Part shown: piece after piece, positions 24,196 through 37,199 of the stretch
Position numbering within the stretch: the first letter of the stretch is position 1
Layout of the letters: every line of letters begins with the position of its first letter
NCBI GenBank assembly: GCA_027574665.1
Contig: CM050668.1
Span: forward strand, 4,656,001-4,720,000
Source: Rhynochetos jubatus
Taxonomy: Eukaryota; Chordata; Aves; Eurypygiformes; Rhynochetidae
Reading direction: 5' to 3'
Length of the DNA: 64,000 nucleotides
The notes under the pieces: generated by a model
The model's database searches: none
Told to the model about the DNA's origin: nothing
The model's input: only the letters and a program-made list of their open reading frames with translations
Program-made: the position numbers and the translations under genes

Positions 24196-27100
24196 AAAAG
24201 GTACTTGGCTGAATAAGTTCCATACATCGTAATTTTATTTAGGACTCTTCTGACTGCTTTCACATTACATCCTATGATTATTCAGAAGCATCCGCTGTTG
24301 GTCTCAAACTCAATTATGTGATCTCCTTTGTCCATGGGATCATCTCTGGTTTTAGCATTTGTAGTAAGCCTTTTGAAGTTTTATGAAACTTGAAGAGGCC
24401 AGCGTGGAGGGCTGATCACATGTGCTATGCACTGACTGGACTATCTGCAGTGGGGAGAGCATGCTCGAGTGCACGAGGACCTAGGAAAGGCCACAGGAGA
24501 GTTGGCTTCGCAGTTACTACAAGACAAGGATATCTCGAATGCCATATTCAAAGAAACCCGTGGTCCCTTTGGCCTTTCTCAGCACCTGATGGAAAGTCGC
24601 CTGGGTACCCTGAATTGTGAGAATAGGAAGTGGGGATTCAGTGTTGTACACAGGCACTGATCAAGAAACCACTTGCTTCTTGTCTGGGAGTAGAATAAGA
24701 CGACAAAAGTCAGTCATGCAGCTTGAAGGCATTACCAAAGGGCACTCTGATGCCATGTGGGGGGTGTGGTGTGAGAATAGAGGCTGTTTTAGCTCTTCAA
24801 TTTCTTGTGTTAAGAGTTTTCTTGGGGACTAGGCACCTGAGTGGACCTGTACTGCTGGATTTCTGTATAAAAGGTCCTTCTGGAAAGGTGTCCAGTCACT
24901 TGCTCCCTGTGGGATGTGATCCAGAGACTGAGAACCTTGAACTGAGCAGTCAGTAGATGTCAGTAGAAACTGAGCCATTCCTTATCCTGCAGGACTGGGC
25001 TCTTCCTGTGCATTCACCAGGGCTGGTACCGTATTTGCCAGCACTGAGTGTGTGTCACGTATGTTCTTAACTACTTGGTGATTCTTCTCCTGGTAACTGT
25101 GTTTTTCTGGTATGCGCACTCCTAAGCAAACCATGAAGCCAAGGATGCTGAAGAACCTATGCTTACGTTTCCTGGGCACCAGAGTTCTGCCTCGCTCTGC
25201 AGCTGAGCTCTGACCCTCTGGCTGGTTTTCCTCAAGAGCCTCTGCTGCAGCAATGCCTGAGGTACAGGCTGTTCAGGGCTATAGCTTCTGATTTTGGCTG
25301 TTGCTGTCCTGCTCTCAGATCTCCCATTTGCTCCTGTGACAAGCCTGTAGATAACTTTAATAAGGTGAATACATGTCATCTTTATTAACACATACTATTC
25401 CTCTGCTGCCATGTTGGTCTGGTGGAGTTCTGCCTTCCTGTTTTCACTCCTGAACCTGCCTGGGTTTCAGTTTTAGTTGTTTTAGCTGTTCCTTAAGCAT
25501 TTCCCACCTTTCTGTGGTAAGTTTCCAAGACATGCTATGGAGTCCTCATCGATACTCTCCAAGGCCCTTTGAATCTATCTGCTCTGAAGGGAAGAAAAAA
25601 GCTGTACGCTCCTTTTTCAAGTGCATATGTTCTCCTCTCGCGCTCCTCAGATCTACTGATAAGATCAGAAAGCTTCTAAACATCTGATGTACGTAGTTAT
25701 GCCTAGCATGATTTTGAAGATTAGGAACACCATGGTATTTGTTCATGTTGGCTGCTCAGCAAGTCACACTAGGGAGTTCCTCTTCTCCTGACACATGTTC
25801 ACCCTCGCCTTGCTGTGCCATTAGTGTCATCTCAACCGGCATCTGAGTCATTGGAATTTTGGAACGATCACACTCCTGGCTTCCGCCTCTGGTGTGCGTC
25901 GGGCTTTTTTTAAAGATGCGTAGCAACGTCTCTAATCCATAGCCCAAATTTAGTATCCTGAATCTCTGCCCAAAAATTTGTCAGATGAAAAGTCTTTCAA
26001 GCTGTTTCCTTTCCTCTGTGGGTTCATTCTCCCATCTGTCTCTCCAGCAATAGCCACTTGCTGCCCTTCCTTCAGGGAGTTGTAAGGTTGGGACTACAGG
26101 AGGGGATGGCATGTTGTTGCCACCTTTTTAGAGGATGGAGCCAGGCACCTGGCACGCTGGTGCTTCTCGTCTGCTATCTCACACTGCAAGCATTCCTTTT
26201 TTTGTTAACAAGTCCAGAAGATGTTTAGTTGCTTCAACTGAAAATACTGTCAAACGGTGAATGAGGTGTAACTAACGCAGGAGAATCTACTCGCCTCTTC
26301 AGGGAGCTGTGAGCAGGTGCTGGGGTGGGAGGACGAGCTGAACTGTGTCACTGAGCACAGTCTGGGGAAGCTGCTGAACCACAGACCAACGGCTGGAGAC
26401 TGGGAGGGTTTCCGGTGCACATATCGCTGTGTGCTTGTCCTCTTCTTGCGCACCTCCACAGGCGGCGGCTGTTGGTTGCTGTTGAAATTGGGATCCTAGG
26501 AAAGATGTGACATGGCTCTGGCCGTTTTCTAAGTGATATTTTATACGTTGGGTTCCTTGTGCAGAAGAGGGGTGATTCTGTTATTTACAATGACTGGCAT
26601 CTCGTTGAGCAGGTGGCAGACGCGTTGAGCTATTGCTCACACCCTCTCATCCACTCGTGGTTGATCTAAGCAGCTTTAGCACGATTTCTGGGGCTTTTTT
26701 GACCCCTCCTTCTTTCTCCATGAGGTAAACCAAGCCAAACTAAGGGCTTGCTGGCCCGCTGTTATCCCTTCCCAAACACATTATTTTAGCAATTTTTCAG
26801 GCAGGACTTCTTTGTGGGTGATACTTTGATTGCCTCCTTCTCTGCACTTCAGCCCTTCTTCACTATGAACCAGCTTCTGTACTTACCCCTTTATAACAAG
26901 ATTGTCATGTTTTATGCAGAAAGATAACTCGTGTAACCATAGGTAATTCAGGGTCCTAAAGTTTGGGCCGTACCTGTGTTGCTCATATACTTTTGTTCAG
27001 AATAGTGCTGGCCTAGGTGTAGGATGATACAAGACAGCGATGGTGTGTTGGAGGAGCTGTTGAGTGGCAGCTGCCTGATGAAAATGTCTCAATTCCTGAG

Positions 27101-27640
27101 TGTAATGTTTGTGATTTGAGGTAGACCCAGCACAAGTTTACGAAGCCAACTCAAGTACCTTGAATTATGAGGGTATTCAAAGCTTAATCCAGAAGATGTA
27201 GTTCAGGTCTGTCTCAAAGTGTATCTTGTGCACCAGATATATAGAGTGTGGTGGATTTTTTCCATGCAGTAAATTTTCCCTACTATCGCAGTTTTGTGTT
27301 GGATCTGTGGTCTTTTGGGCTTTTTTTTTTTTTCTTGGAGTACCTTTCTTTCCAAACTGTCCTTGACCTGTGTCCAAATGTACATCCCACAATCCAGATG
27401 TCTGAAACAAATACAGTCTCTGTGCAAATTGGGCAGGAGGACTGCGTTCTGCCAGCTTCCCCTTCTGCTTGCCTAAGGACAAGGAAATCCCTTGTGTAAG
27501 CCTGGACAGTATATCGCTACTTTTTCTTGCTCCACATTGACTCAGCAGATTTGAGAGTAAGCCTAGGTTTGTGTCTGGCATGTAAGGAAAACCAGTTACC
27601 TTCCCATCGCAGTTCTGAATTACCATGCAGCTGTGTATAA
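24196..27640. other. Unassigned non-coding stretch
   Basis: No transposon or gene is recognised. A T13 run occurs at 27321-27333. The minus-strand open frame covering about 27177-27758 (193 codons) includes a lysine run produced by that T tract and has no recognisable domain. Confidence 0.55.
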
Positions 27641-27649
27641 TGTCTGCAG

Positions 27650-27780
27650 AACAGGATACATCCTGCCGCGGTGCCAGCTCCCCTCCCGGCATCCCGCGAC
27701 TCCTGTGCAGATGGAGAGGAAGCGAGTACGTAAGTGACGGCCCGTTGCATGCCATCACGGTGCTGGAAGGAGCTCTAAGT
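27650..27780 (+). other. Small CpG cluster with strong splice donor
   Basis: About nine CpGs fall between 27661 and 27780, with a strong donor GTAAGT at 27730-27735. An acceptor after a pyrimidine-rich tract (CTCCTGTGCAG, ending 27710) would give a 19-nt segment beginning ATG. A weaker acceptor ending at 27649 would give an 80-nt exon, open in the frame that continues into the flanking DNA. It could be a small cassette or an alternative first exon; it is unsupported by any recognised protein. Confidence 0.15.
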
Positions 27781-29040
27781 GCAATACACCGTGTACCTGT
27801 ATTGCATGGAAGAACAGCCCTCGCTTATTCCCTGTTGTATAATCTGCTTGGGTCCCTGTTTGATGTGCAGTGCCTCTCTTATCCAAGGCTTGGCAGTCTG
27901 TGGTTTCCTGCTTCATTTAGCAATTTTTCAGAGATAAAGACTATCTTTTTTTTCTTTAAGGGGGTGTGGAGAAGGAGTCATTTGCAATCTATAGTTTGGT
28001 TCTCAATCAAGAGCAGCAAAATTTTCCAGGAAAGGATGAGTCCCCCTTTGGCATGAAAATCAGTGGATTTCTTTGTTTCTGGTTTGTTGCCTGGCTTTTC
28101 TGAGGTTGCTGTGTGTACACAGCTCTTACCAAACTCACTGGGATACAGAGAGACTGAGGACTTCTGGAAAAATCACATCTTCTTTGTCTAACTTAAGCTC
28201 ATCTCACTGCATCACTGGAGGAACTAAACTCTAAGTGGCAGATCGATGTCATCTGTCAAGTCACTTGTACCTCACACTGAATTTTCTTTTGATTAATATC
28301 AGACAATGATTTAATCAACGCTTTTAGTAACAAGCATATTTCATTCCTGGCTGGAAGTTGTAAATCAGAAATCTCTACAAAAGGGTGTAAATAGAAACCT
28401 ACAGAATTGATTTGTCAGCCAAGCAGTTCTAGTTTGTCACAACTGTTACTATACCCTGGGAACGTGTTTTTACAATTAGAACAAAATGCTTACTCCAAAT
28501 GATGTATTACATTAAATAGGAAAAATATGCTGTCAGATTGGAACTCAACCTGGGTTTATGGTGAAAGTAACTAAATAAGCCAATGAAGGAGAAACTAAAA
28601 AAGGATTTTCCTATGTAAATCAATTCAATGAGAGAGTTACCAAAAATATACTGCTTGTGTAAGTGAATATAAAACAAATACAAGGTAATCCAATACCATA
28701 ATCAAGGTGGTAAGGAATAATATTAAAGTAAATCACCAAATATATTGAGAATTTGGGGAGGAAAAGAAGAAATTGAATCCAAATCCCAGTAGATGAAAAG
28801 CACTTTCCAAGGGGTGCTCCCTGCTGTCATGATGAGTCTGGCAGTGCTTCCCGTAACTTCAGGTTTTTGTGTTGGTTTTAATTATGAGTTCTTTCTGTTT
28901 TGCCCAAGCACATGAGATAAAGAAAAATTATAAGCTTGGAAGGAGATTGATTAAATTTAATTAAAGAAGAAATTGACAGAAAGAAAGAGTTTGAGTTAGG
29001 TAGAAACAGTAGCTAATAAATAATTTGGAGAAAAATGGCC
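27781..29040. other. AT-rich unassigned stretch, possibly conserved non-coding
   Basis: From about 28260 to 28960 the sequence is very AT-rich, with many TAAT, ATTTAATC and TTAAATTTAATTAA motifs (for example 28948-28963) and no repeat signature or long open frame. It may be conserved regulatory DNA or simply AT-rich intron. Confidence 0.3.
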
Positions 29041-29608
29041 AAAACCAGAACCCTCTTTAAACCAACAAACCAAAAAAGACACCTTATAGCACCTCAAACC
29101 TGAGGTGGAAGGGCTCCCTAGAGACGGGAGCGATGCAGCTGCACCCGTGCTGCTGCTGGGCGAGCCGGCACAGCGACGTGTTGGACTAAACCCGAGTGAT
29201 CGAAAGAAAGAACTGTAAGAAGTGAAGAAGTTGTTGCCTTGCCGGTGACCTGATTCAGTTCTAACTGGGAATAGCGGGAAACTAACTGGTGAACTGTGCA
29301 GATAATGTAACTGCAAATTTTTAAGGAACTGGCTAAACGGATGTATGAATCCCAGTGTAAAGCAAGCAGATAAATTATACTCAGCAGTTTAAGCTGGGAT
29401 CTTGCAAAGATTTCATGTTCCAGTGTGGTAAAAATGGGAGCATTTATGCAGAATGAGCTAAAACCTTGAGGAAAAGTTGGGATCCCCCAATATTTTGTGG
29501 CCCACCGTGTGACAGACTCCTGAGCTGGGGTGAAATTGCCGTATAACTGTAGCTTTTGAGGGATCAAACTCCTGAATGGTTTGTAGTCGTTAACCTAAAC
29601 GTGCTTTC

Positions 29609-29640
29609 AATAAACCTGTGCATCTGCCTGGTCTGCAAAC
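29609..29640 (+). terminator. Candidate polyadenylation site
   Basis: AATAAA at 29609-29614 is followed within 10-30 bases by a GT-rich stretch (GTGCATCTGCCTGGTCTG). The preceding 550 bp show no coding exon that I recognise. The site could be the end of a non-coding transcript or part of an old LTR-like repeat (see findings). Confidence 0.2.
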
Positions 29641-29892
29641 TTCCCAGGGTCCTCTGGCTCAGTGTGTTGGTTTGCAACCGTGGGTGCAAACGCGCGTGCG
29701 TTCCTGGGGTGTGCTGGGAACCGCTGCTGGGAGCACAGCAGCGTAGGCGGTGGGCGCTTGCGTACATATGCTCTCCAATCTTTCAACATCAGCGTGCATG
29801 GTTTAAACATTTTTTTTGGATGTAAGTGAGCAAAATTAAATGTAGCATTCAATTTGAGATGAGCCGCTGACTTACATAAAACACACACAGAT

Positions 29893-30045
29893 TGCCTGAA
29901 GTGGTTGTGGAGCCTCCAGTGTTGGAAATCTTTAAGAACCACTTAAGCAAACATGTCAGGAACGATAAGAGCAGAGCTGATCCTGCTTTGGGATGAGAGG
30001 CTGGGCAGATGGCCTACCGAGGTCCTGGCCGCACGGCTGGAGGTC
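29893..30045 (+). mobile_element. CR1 LINE fragment, old and diverged
   Basis: This is a degraded sense-strand CR1 3' segment. It shows the family's order of blocks: 'gtggttgtggagcctccagt', a 'ttggaaatctttaagaaccactt' type block, 'tcaggaacgataagagcaga', 'gctgatcctgctttgggatg' and a remnant of 'agatgacctcctgaggtccc'. The canonical repeated 3' tail is not recognisable. It is much more diverged than the copies at 15.8, 39.5 and 59.1 kb and so is an early insertion. Confidence 0.7.
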
Positions 30046-32871
30046 AGGGAGGCATTTCAGAATGAAATAAAATCCAAAAATCAGACCTCTGCAGATCAGC
30101 TCTGGCCAAGAAACACGCCCATTATTAGCAAGTACAAAAGAGGAATCTGAGCCACTTGCACTTCATGAGCCTTAAAACAAACAGCAAAAAAAAAAAAAAG
30201 TCCTGAAATAGCATCCAGTTTTTGAAGTGACTCAGATTTTTGCTTTGACAGTGTGCTTGGTAAGCTACATTGTTTTGAATGATTTGCTGCTCAGTTCTGT
30301 GACATTTATTGCTTTTTGGATGAAAAGGAGAAAACTCCCCTAGGGCTGTTTAGGATTTGTTCATCTGTGATTTCCACGTATGTTTCCTTATTTAGCGGTT
30401 GGAGTTGGAAGTGTGTGTTGGCATTCCCTCCCTTCAAATTTATTGGGTTACACTCAGAAGAGCCTCTATTCCTCTCTGTTGGGCAATGTGTACAAAAAGG
30501 CTTATTCAGCAGTTGCTAAATAGGTGATAGGTATGTGTGGTTTCTTTCCCTTTAGTTCTGTGTCCCCAGCCTTGCTTACAGATGCATTTTGGAGTCACTT
30601 CGCCACACGTTGGGAATGGAGAGCTTGCTTCGTGGAGTCGCCCCGGAAGGACGGTGCCTGGTGCCAAGGCACAGCCGGCTCCTGGCGCTGCACGTGGCAC
30701 AGACCCTGTGGAAGTGGCTGGTGGAGCCAGGGGACTGGCAGTGGGGTGTGATGGGGTGGGAGTTGCTGGCGAGCCAAGCTCCCAGCTGCAGGGCACGGAG
30801 CCAGCAGGGGCTAGCGAAGAAGTTGATGTCATTGGGTTGACCTGGGTCCCACCCACACACATGCCCAGCCCCACTGTGGACATGTGGGAGATGACTGTCA
30901 TCTCCCAGTTGTGCACCACTTCTGGAGCACCTCCTCCCTTTTGTTCTCCGAGGTATTGTGGCCAGTACTTGCTGCCTTCAGCCGTGGGAAGGGTTTGGGA
31001 TGAGGCTTGCAGGTTCGGGAAGGTCAGCGTCTATTTGGTATAGCGATCCCAGTCCTGTTGCTGTTTTCCCGTAGTATTTTGTTGTCTAGACAATCCTCTG
31101 ACGCATTTGTGTCAGTCTTGAGGGCTTGTTTGTGTGTCTTGGGGCACCTGCAGTGGAGGCAGGAGAAGCAGCGCACCCGGACTGATTCCTGGGGGTGTCG
31201 GGAGTGACGCCACCTTTGCAGCAAGGTGTTTTTTGTAGGCACTTTCAGTCAACTTTGAATTTTAGCTCTGGCTGTTGATCGACTACGTCACTATCACACA
31301 GCAATGGAAAAGTGACGTGTGGCTTCTCAGATACAGACTTGGAGTAGTTTTCTTTTTTATTAGTCTTCTTTTTTTCCTTATTTAAAGATTCTTCTAGAGT
31401 TCAGAACTCAGATCAACATTCACACAGGAAGGGTGTTGATGAGGTCTTTGTTCAACTATTGCCATTCACTCCAAGTGCTTTGTTCCGATGATAAGAAGTG
31501 AGAACAGCAGAAACGATGCAGATCCCTGTAACAAGACTTGCTCTTGCAGAGAGAGAAACTTAAGCAAACAATTCAACAGTAAGGTACGGTTACTTCAGAT
31601 GAAGAGTGGGTGTGTGTGCCCACCTTCCAGCTGGCTTGCTGGTTGAGGAAACATCAATGACCACAAAAGCAAAATGTTCCAGTTAGAGCCCATGGGCTCC
31701 AAAAACCTCTACCAGAATTGTGAGCAGAGGTATAAAAGTGCCAACATTCAAGTAATTCTCTCCAAAATGCTGCCAGAAGTGATTTAATCGTGTTCCACGC
31801 CTAGCAGTTCTTCCTCGGTGCTGTTCATTTCTGGAGAAAGTCCTAGTGGCGTTTTCTGACTCAATGTACGTCGATTGAGATCAAGCTTGAATTTCATCTC
31901 TTGCCTTGTGTGTTATTCCAATCCTTTGCGAATCCTCATTCCCCTTCCACCGCAGGCTAATGGAAATTTCCATTCTGACCACAGTGGCGTTAGCAACTCC
32001 TTTAAGCTCTGGTGAGTTCCTCTGACCACCGTCAGAACCAAATGCTGCAGCAGGGGGCTGTGGCCCTTCTCCGTGCCCTGCTAGTGTGTGTTTTCTCCTA
32101 GGTGAGGCCACTACACAAGTCAGCCAGGAGAACTGGGTGTTGCTGGAGGTTGTAGGAGGTTTTCAGCTACTTCATGCCTACGTGTTTGTGTTACTTGTTT
32201 CTAGGTAGATCGCTTCTGAGCCTCTGTGGAGGTTATTTGAACAAACCCACTGTATAGCTTAACCTTTTTGCTTATGCTCCTAGATGGTGACTCTGAAGAG
32301 ATGGTGTTTAGTCTCAGGCTTTGCCATATGCCTCCTAAATGACCCCCTGTGACATTTTTTTGACTACGACGATGGAAGAGGTCCCCGCATCTCATGCGGT
32401 TGTGAAATTTCTCTGCTCTCTTTAGACACGCGGTTCCTGGCTTTGTGTCTGAATTTATTTAGCCATCGCACGTGGCAAGGTTAGCGCCGGCTCTTCAGTC
32501 AGTGGCAGGTGCTTGTTATAAATTAACAGAAAATTACGGAAGTAGAAACCACACTTGATGTATGGGAGTACAGCTTCCCTGCAGTAGTTTGAAGACCCTG
32601 TAATTCAGTTATTCTCAGGATCCTACCCAGATTACCTGCAGACTTTCGAAGTAGGAGTTTAGTGCACTGGCCCCGATGTGTATGTGTGGACAATCTCATT
32701 GCATACGCAAAGGTTTAGGTTCATCCACTTCTTTTTAGTGTAGCTGATAAAATGACAGCAATAGTGTTTTTAGCTCACAGGGATTCAAACCTTGAAAACC
32801 CACTACAAACAAGAAAAAAATGCTTTGAGTTCCCTGCATGAAGTGCACAGGACACAGTAGGAGGGGAGATC

Positions 32872-32929
32872 CAGAAGGATCCTTGTCTGCAGGTTCACGG
32901 CAGGGATCCTTGTTTTCAGGATCCTTCTG
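32872..32929. repeat. Inverted repeat with nested direct repeat
   Basis: CAGAAGGATCC (32872-32882) and its exact reverse complement GGATCCTTCTG (32919-32929) form 11-bp arms around 36 bp. Inside, GGATCCTTGT(C/T)T(G/T)CAGG occurs twice with a 26-bp period (starting 32878 and 32904). This is a compact local rearrangement containing three BamHI-type GGATCC cores. Confidence 0.8.
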
Positions 32930-33839
32930 AAAGAATCGAGGAGGCAAAAACTCTCAGCTGTCTCATGTCTGAACCCCAGAAATGATGAGTATTTGTTCCC
33001 ATAACATTATGCTGGTGGCAGCCATTGCCAAATTTGTGCTCACCTTTCTGACACTCTGGGGTCCTCAAATCAAAGACTGAACAAACCCACCAGCAGCTGA
33101 AACACTCGTGGACAAATGCTGCCCTTTCAGCCTCTGTGCAGGAGGGACTCGTGGCCCCTCTCCTCGGGAGCGTCAGCAGGATTTGTGAGTGCCGAGACTT
33201 GTCTAGAAAGGCTCCCTTTCTAATCAGGGCAGGAGGAGAGGTTTCCCCAAGGGTCTGTTCAGAACAGGAGCTGATGAAGATCCAGAAGGTGATTTCACTC
33301 GTCTGTCCATTGATCACAGGCAACCTAGGGAGACCAGACCAAACATAGACATGTAGGCTGTGTCCCAAGGTTATGTGATACAAATACTGTTGCTTAAGGA
33401 GAGATGGATTTTTTTAAACTCTTCTTGATTATGTGGTCAGTGTGTCTAATTCCTTTCTCTGCTGCATTATGAAGTGGGATAAAATCTCAGTCTCCCTTGC
33501 TTTCAAGGGTATTTCCTGCATCTCCCTTCCTCCCAAATGCCCCATTCCTTCTTGCCTTATGCTTTGAGTATGTTGGAATAGGACTGGGGCCGTGTGTGAA
33601 ACCACTAATATGCAGCAGCATTTAGGAGGATCAGGGATCCGTGGTCCAGAATGCAAATATATGCTTTAAAAATGTTCCACTGAGTAGGAAAGGAGAGAGG
33701 ATTAAAGCTTCACTTCCTTTCTATTTTTATGAGCCTAAGTTATTTGTCAGTTGGAAACATGATAAATTAGACAAACATTATTCTTTCCCTCCTCCAGGTT
33801 GGATGTTCTGCTTTGCGTTTTACAGTGCAATGAATAACT

Positions 33840-34000
33840 AAGCTTCATTATCACCAAGCTGTCAGCACTGAAAAGCTATTGCAAAGCTCTTTGCCTGGTT
33901 AATTGAATTGAGTGTGCTGTGCGCCTAATTCATCGCTCTGTGCATTTGTCATTCACTGTGTGAATGGCAACAAAAGATGACTTTGGTTGGAGCGTTGCCG
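33840..34000. promoter_or_regulatory. Possible conserved non-coding element
   Basis: This repeat-free stretch has GTTAATTGAATTGAG (about 33899), CCTAATTCATC (about 33925), TGTCAT and ACAAAAG motifs in close order, resembling homeodomain, MEIS-type and SOX sites. Support is motif texture only. Confidence 0.15.
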
Positions 34001-37000
34001 TTGCCTGGTGTTCGCAGTTCCCTTTTCTAAGCTTTGCCAGCACTGGGTATCTGCGTTGTACAGTCTTGAAAATGGTATCCTGAAGTAAATACACCAGGGA
34101 CCATTTCATCATCTCAATTACGTGATTGAAAGATGTGGGGAGATGCAAAGCCACTGAGGTTAAGAATGCCATGATGTATAAATAGCCTTGGATACGTGTA
34201 AGCATCAAATTGAATGCAGATGGGTTTGTGGACTTTGCAAGCAGCTTGCTTAATGTCTACACCATACACCCAATTATGCATCCATCATGGTAAAAATTCA
34301 GTGTTTGTCAGCAGGGCTGAATTAGAATAAAAATACTTAATTTGTACATAATATTTTGCATGAATCAATGAAGTGCTTTGTTGCAAAGGATGACATCGTT
34401 ATTCGTGTCTTACAACTAGATAAACTGGGGGACAAGAAAGCCCTGGTCATATAGCAGGTCAGATGAGAGTTGGGGAGAAAATTTGCTTTTGAGGCAGCTC
34501 CGTTCCCATGCCTGGGTGAGGATGAATGTGCTCAAGTTTCCCAAGGAGCGTGGTGGCATGGAGGTTTCCTTCTGGAGCTTCTCACTATGGTCGCTGGGTG
34601 TAGAATGTAAGCCGTCGGACAGAGGCAGTGAGATCTGCTCAGGGACTTTCCTCATCTTGGGAATTGGAGCAGGGTCCTTCCGTGCTGCCTCCCACTCTGA
34701 AGTTGGGTGTGGAAGCCCTGCCTGGCACTCCTGCATGCTTGGACACTACCTGCAGCTGCTCCTTCGCTCTCTCTCCATTGGCCTTTACTGGGTTCACTGA
34801 GTCATGGGCCTGCGAGGGAATGCTGGGGAGGGGGCTCTAAAGGCACGGCAGTGCCTAGGTCTCTGCCTGGCAGAAACAGTGTTCCCAGCCTTGTTGACAG
34901 GGTAACGTTCCTGTCAGCCACACCAGGGAGAAATGGACAACTCTTCGGTGTAAGTCTGGGTGGCTGACTCGTGCCGTGCCGAGGTTTCCTTTCTTGCCTC
35001 AAGATTAAATCTGAGATTTAATCTTTATTTTTGCAGTGACTTAGTCTTCCCAGTGCTTCTGGCAAAACGGTTAGCTTTGTTGTTGGGCTTAGCCAGACAC
35101 TCTCATGAGATGAAATGCTGCCCATCCCAAACTTCGCCTGTGGTTCCATTTCGCAAAGGAATTTTTGAGTAGGGTCTTTGAGTTGCCACTTTCAAGTGGT
35201 GAGTGTAACCCTTGATTTATAAAGCCTCTAAGTCACCATCAGTCACACATTCTTTTAGTACGTGACTGCCTTTTCCCAGACTGGAGAAACACAGCCGGGG
35301 AGGATGGATCAGCCTTTGAATTCTCTATAAATGGGCCGTGGCCATCTCCGACTGAGATTTGGGATGCAGGTCACCACTGTAGGCAGACACATTTGGACTA
35401 GATGTTACTGAGAGATGCTGCTTTGAGACTAAAGCCTGTGAAGATGTATTCCTTCTGCAGTCTTGTTTCCAGAGACATTGGAGCAACACAGCAAGAGGAA
35501 GGTCTTTCACAAGGCTCCAACAGCAGCAAGATTGGTCTTGATGGGGTTTTAATTTGGCTTGTGAAGAAGGGGGTGCACTCCTGCAGCTGAGGTTGAATAT
35601 AGAAGCATGTGAAATTTAGAGTTGCAGCTCTAAAGATATAGGATAATGGCTTTGATGCTTCTCTAAAATGTGTTCATTTTAAGCATCAATAGCAAGAAAT
35701 GATCTGGGCAAAAGGAACTTGTTGATATATATGTGGTATAGACTGCATAGATAGGAACCAGTATGTGAAAGAGGTGGTGGTGGGGGGAAAGGTGGAAAAG
35801 GAAATTATAGGAAACCAGTAGAGTAACACTTGGTGAGTGGTTGTTCAGTAATTTAAGGAAGGTTATACCTGTTCTAACTCAGCAGTAAAATAAAAATCTT
35901 GGGGTAAGTTCTGAGTTGTAACAACATTCCCCTGTGGTTAGTAGCAAAGTTTATTCCAACAAGCTAATGGGTTTTTTTAAAAGATATCTTTGGTCTCCTA
36001 AAGTCAAACTCGTGGCTAGTTTAAAGTTTTATGGCTGTCTGAGGCACCAATTTTCATTTTCAGTATATTTCCATACTGTGTAATTTTTATGGCTGCACTA
36101 GAATTACTGATGTTTGTGCATACTTACCAAGTTATTCAAATACCCTGGTGAGACTCAGCCCGAAACACGCACACGTGCTCTCCGGGGAAGTGCCTGCTAC
36201 TCATACACAGTTACTGTGGTACATACTGCAGAATAGATTTGAAGTACAGGCTGAGAACAGAGGCCCTGTACTGAGTGACTAAGATAAATTAGGAAAGTTA
36301 TTTTATTTTGGAGCCTACATACAGGAAACTCCAGAGTCAGTGAACCGTAGGAAAGATCAACAAATGCAAGATGCTCTGTATTTTTCTTTGTGCATTGTTT
36401 TCAGTGTTTTGTTTCCTTATTCCTTTGAGTTTGGTTTTTCACGTTGTGTCCTCACTGGGTGCTGTAGCCCCAGGCACCACCAGGCTGCCTTGGTGAAAGG
36501 CAGAGGGAGAAGATAAAAGCTTGGGACCCTTCCTTCATCTTTATCTTCCTGCTGAGTGCAGAAGAGTTTCTGCAAGAGTTTCTAAACCTAGGGAAGAGCC
36601 ACCTGTGATGACAGGAAGAGTGCAGTGTTCAGCTCCAGCATGGAAAGCATCATAGTGTGGGGTCTAAAGACTGATAGTGAGGTTTTTGTGTTTGGGAAGC
36701 GGGTGCTTCCTTGGAGCCTGGTGTGCTGCAAGCCCTGCTCCACAGCCCAGAGTCAGGATGGGGCTGCAGGTACAGGGATGGAGATGGTTTCTTCTGCAGC
36801 AAGAGACCTCCTGTGATGGTCACTGAGCTCCAGGTCTGGTAGAAAACCCTATAAAAAGAGTTCTGCTCTGCTCAGGTTTCTGTGGTGATGACAGAGCCTG
36901 CATGTCAGGTCTTCAAAGTGCTGCCGCCTGCTTTCCCTGGCGTGTGATGGGGCGAGGGATTCCTCCCAGAGGGGTGCCTTTGGACTAAGGCCCTTTTAAA

Positions 37001-37199
37001 TTAATCTTTCTTTCAAGGTCCACATTTAGGAAAAGTAAAAATAAATGCTGGAATGTGTTGTGGTTTTAAAGTTTCATTTCAAATAAATGACCACTAGCTC
37101 TTTTGTGGAACTGGTGAACTTGAGATCTCTTGTATGGCTGAGGTAGATGTTAACTAACAGTGGAGTGTTTCTGTCAAACAGATGATAATGGTGAATGTG

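Noticed and set aside
27177-27758. 193-codon open frame, - strand
   Set aside because: It contains a lysine run from a T13 tract and shows no known domain; the opposite strand is also open in part.
30506-31043. Open frames of up to 168 codons on both strands in a GC-rich patch
   Set aside because: GC-rich DNA lacks stop codons in many frames; up to six frames are open together and none resembles a protein family.
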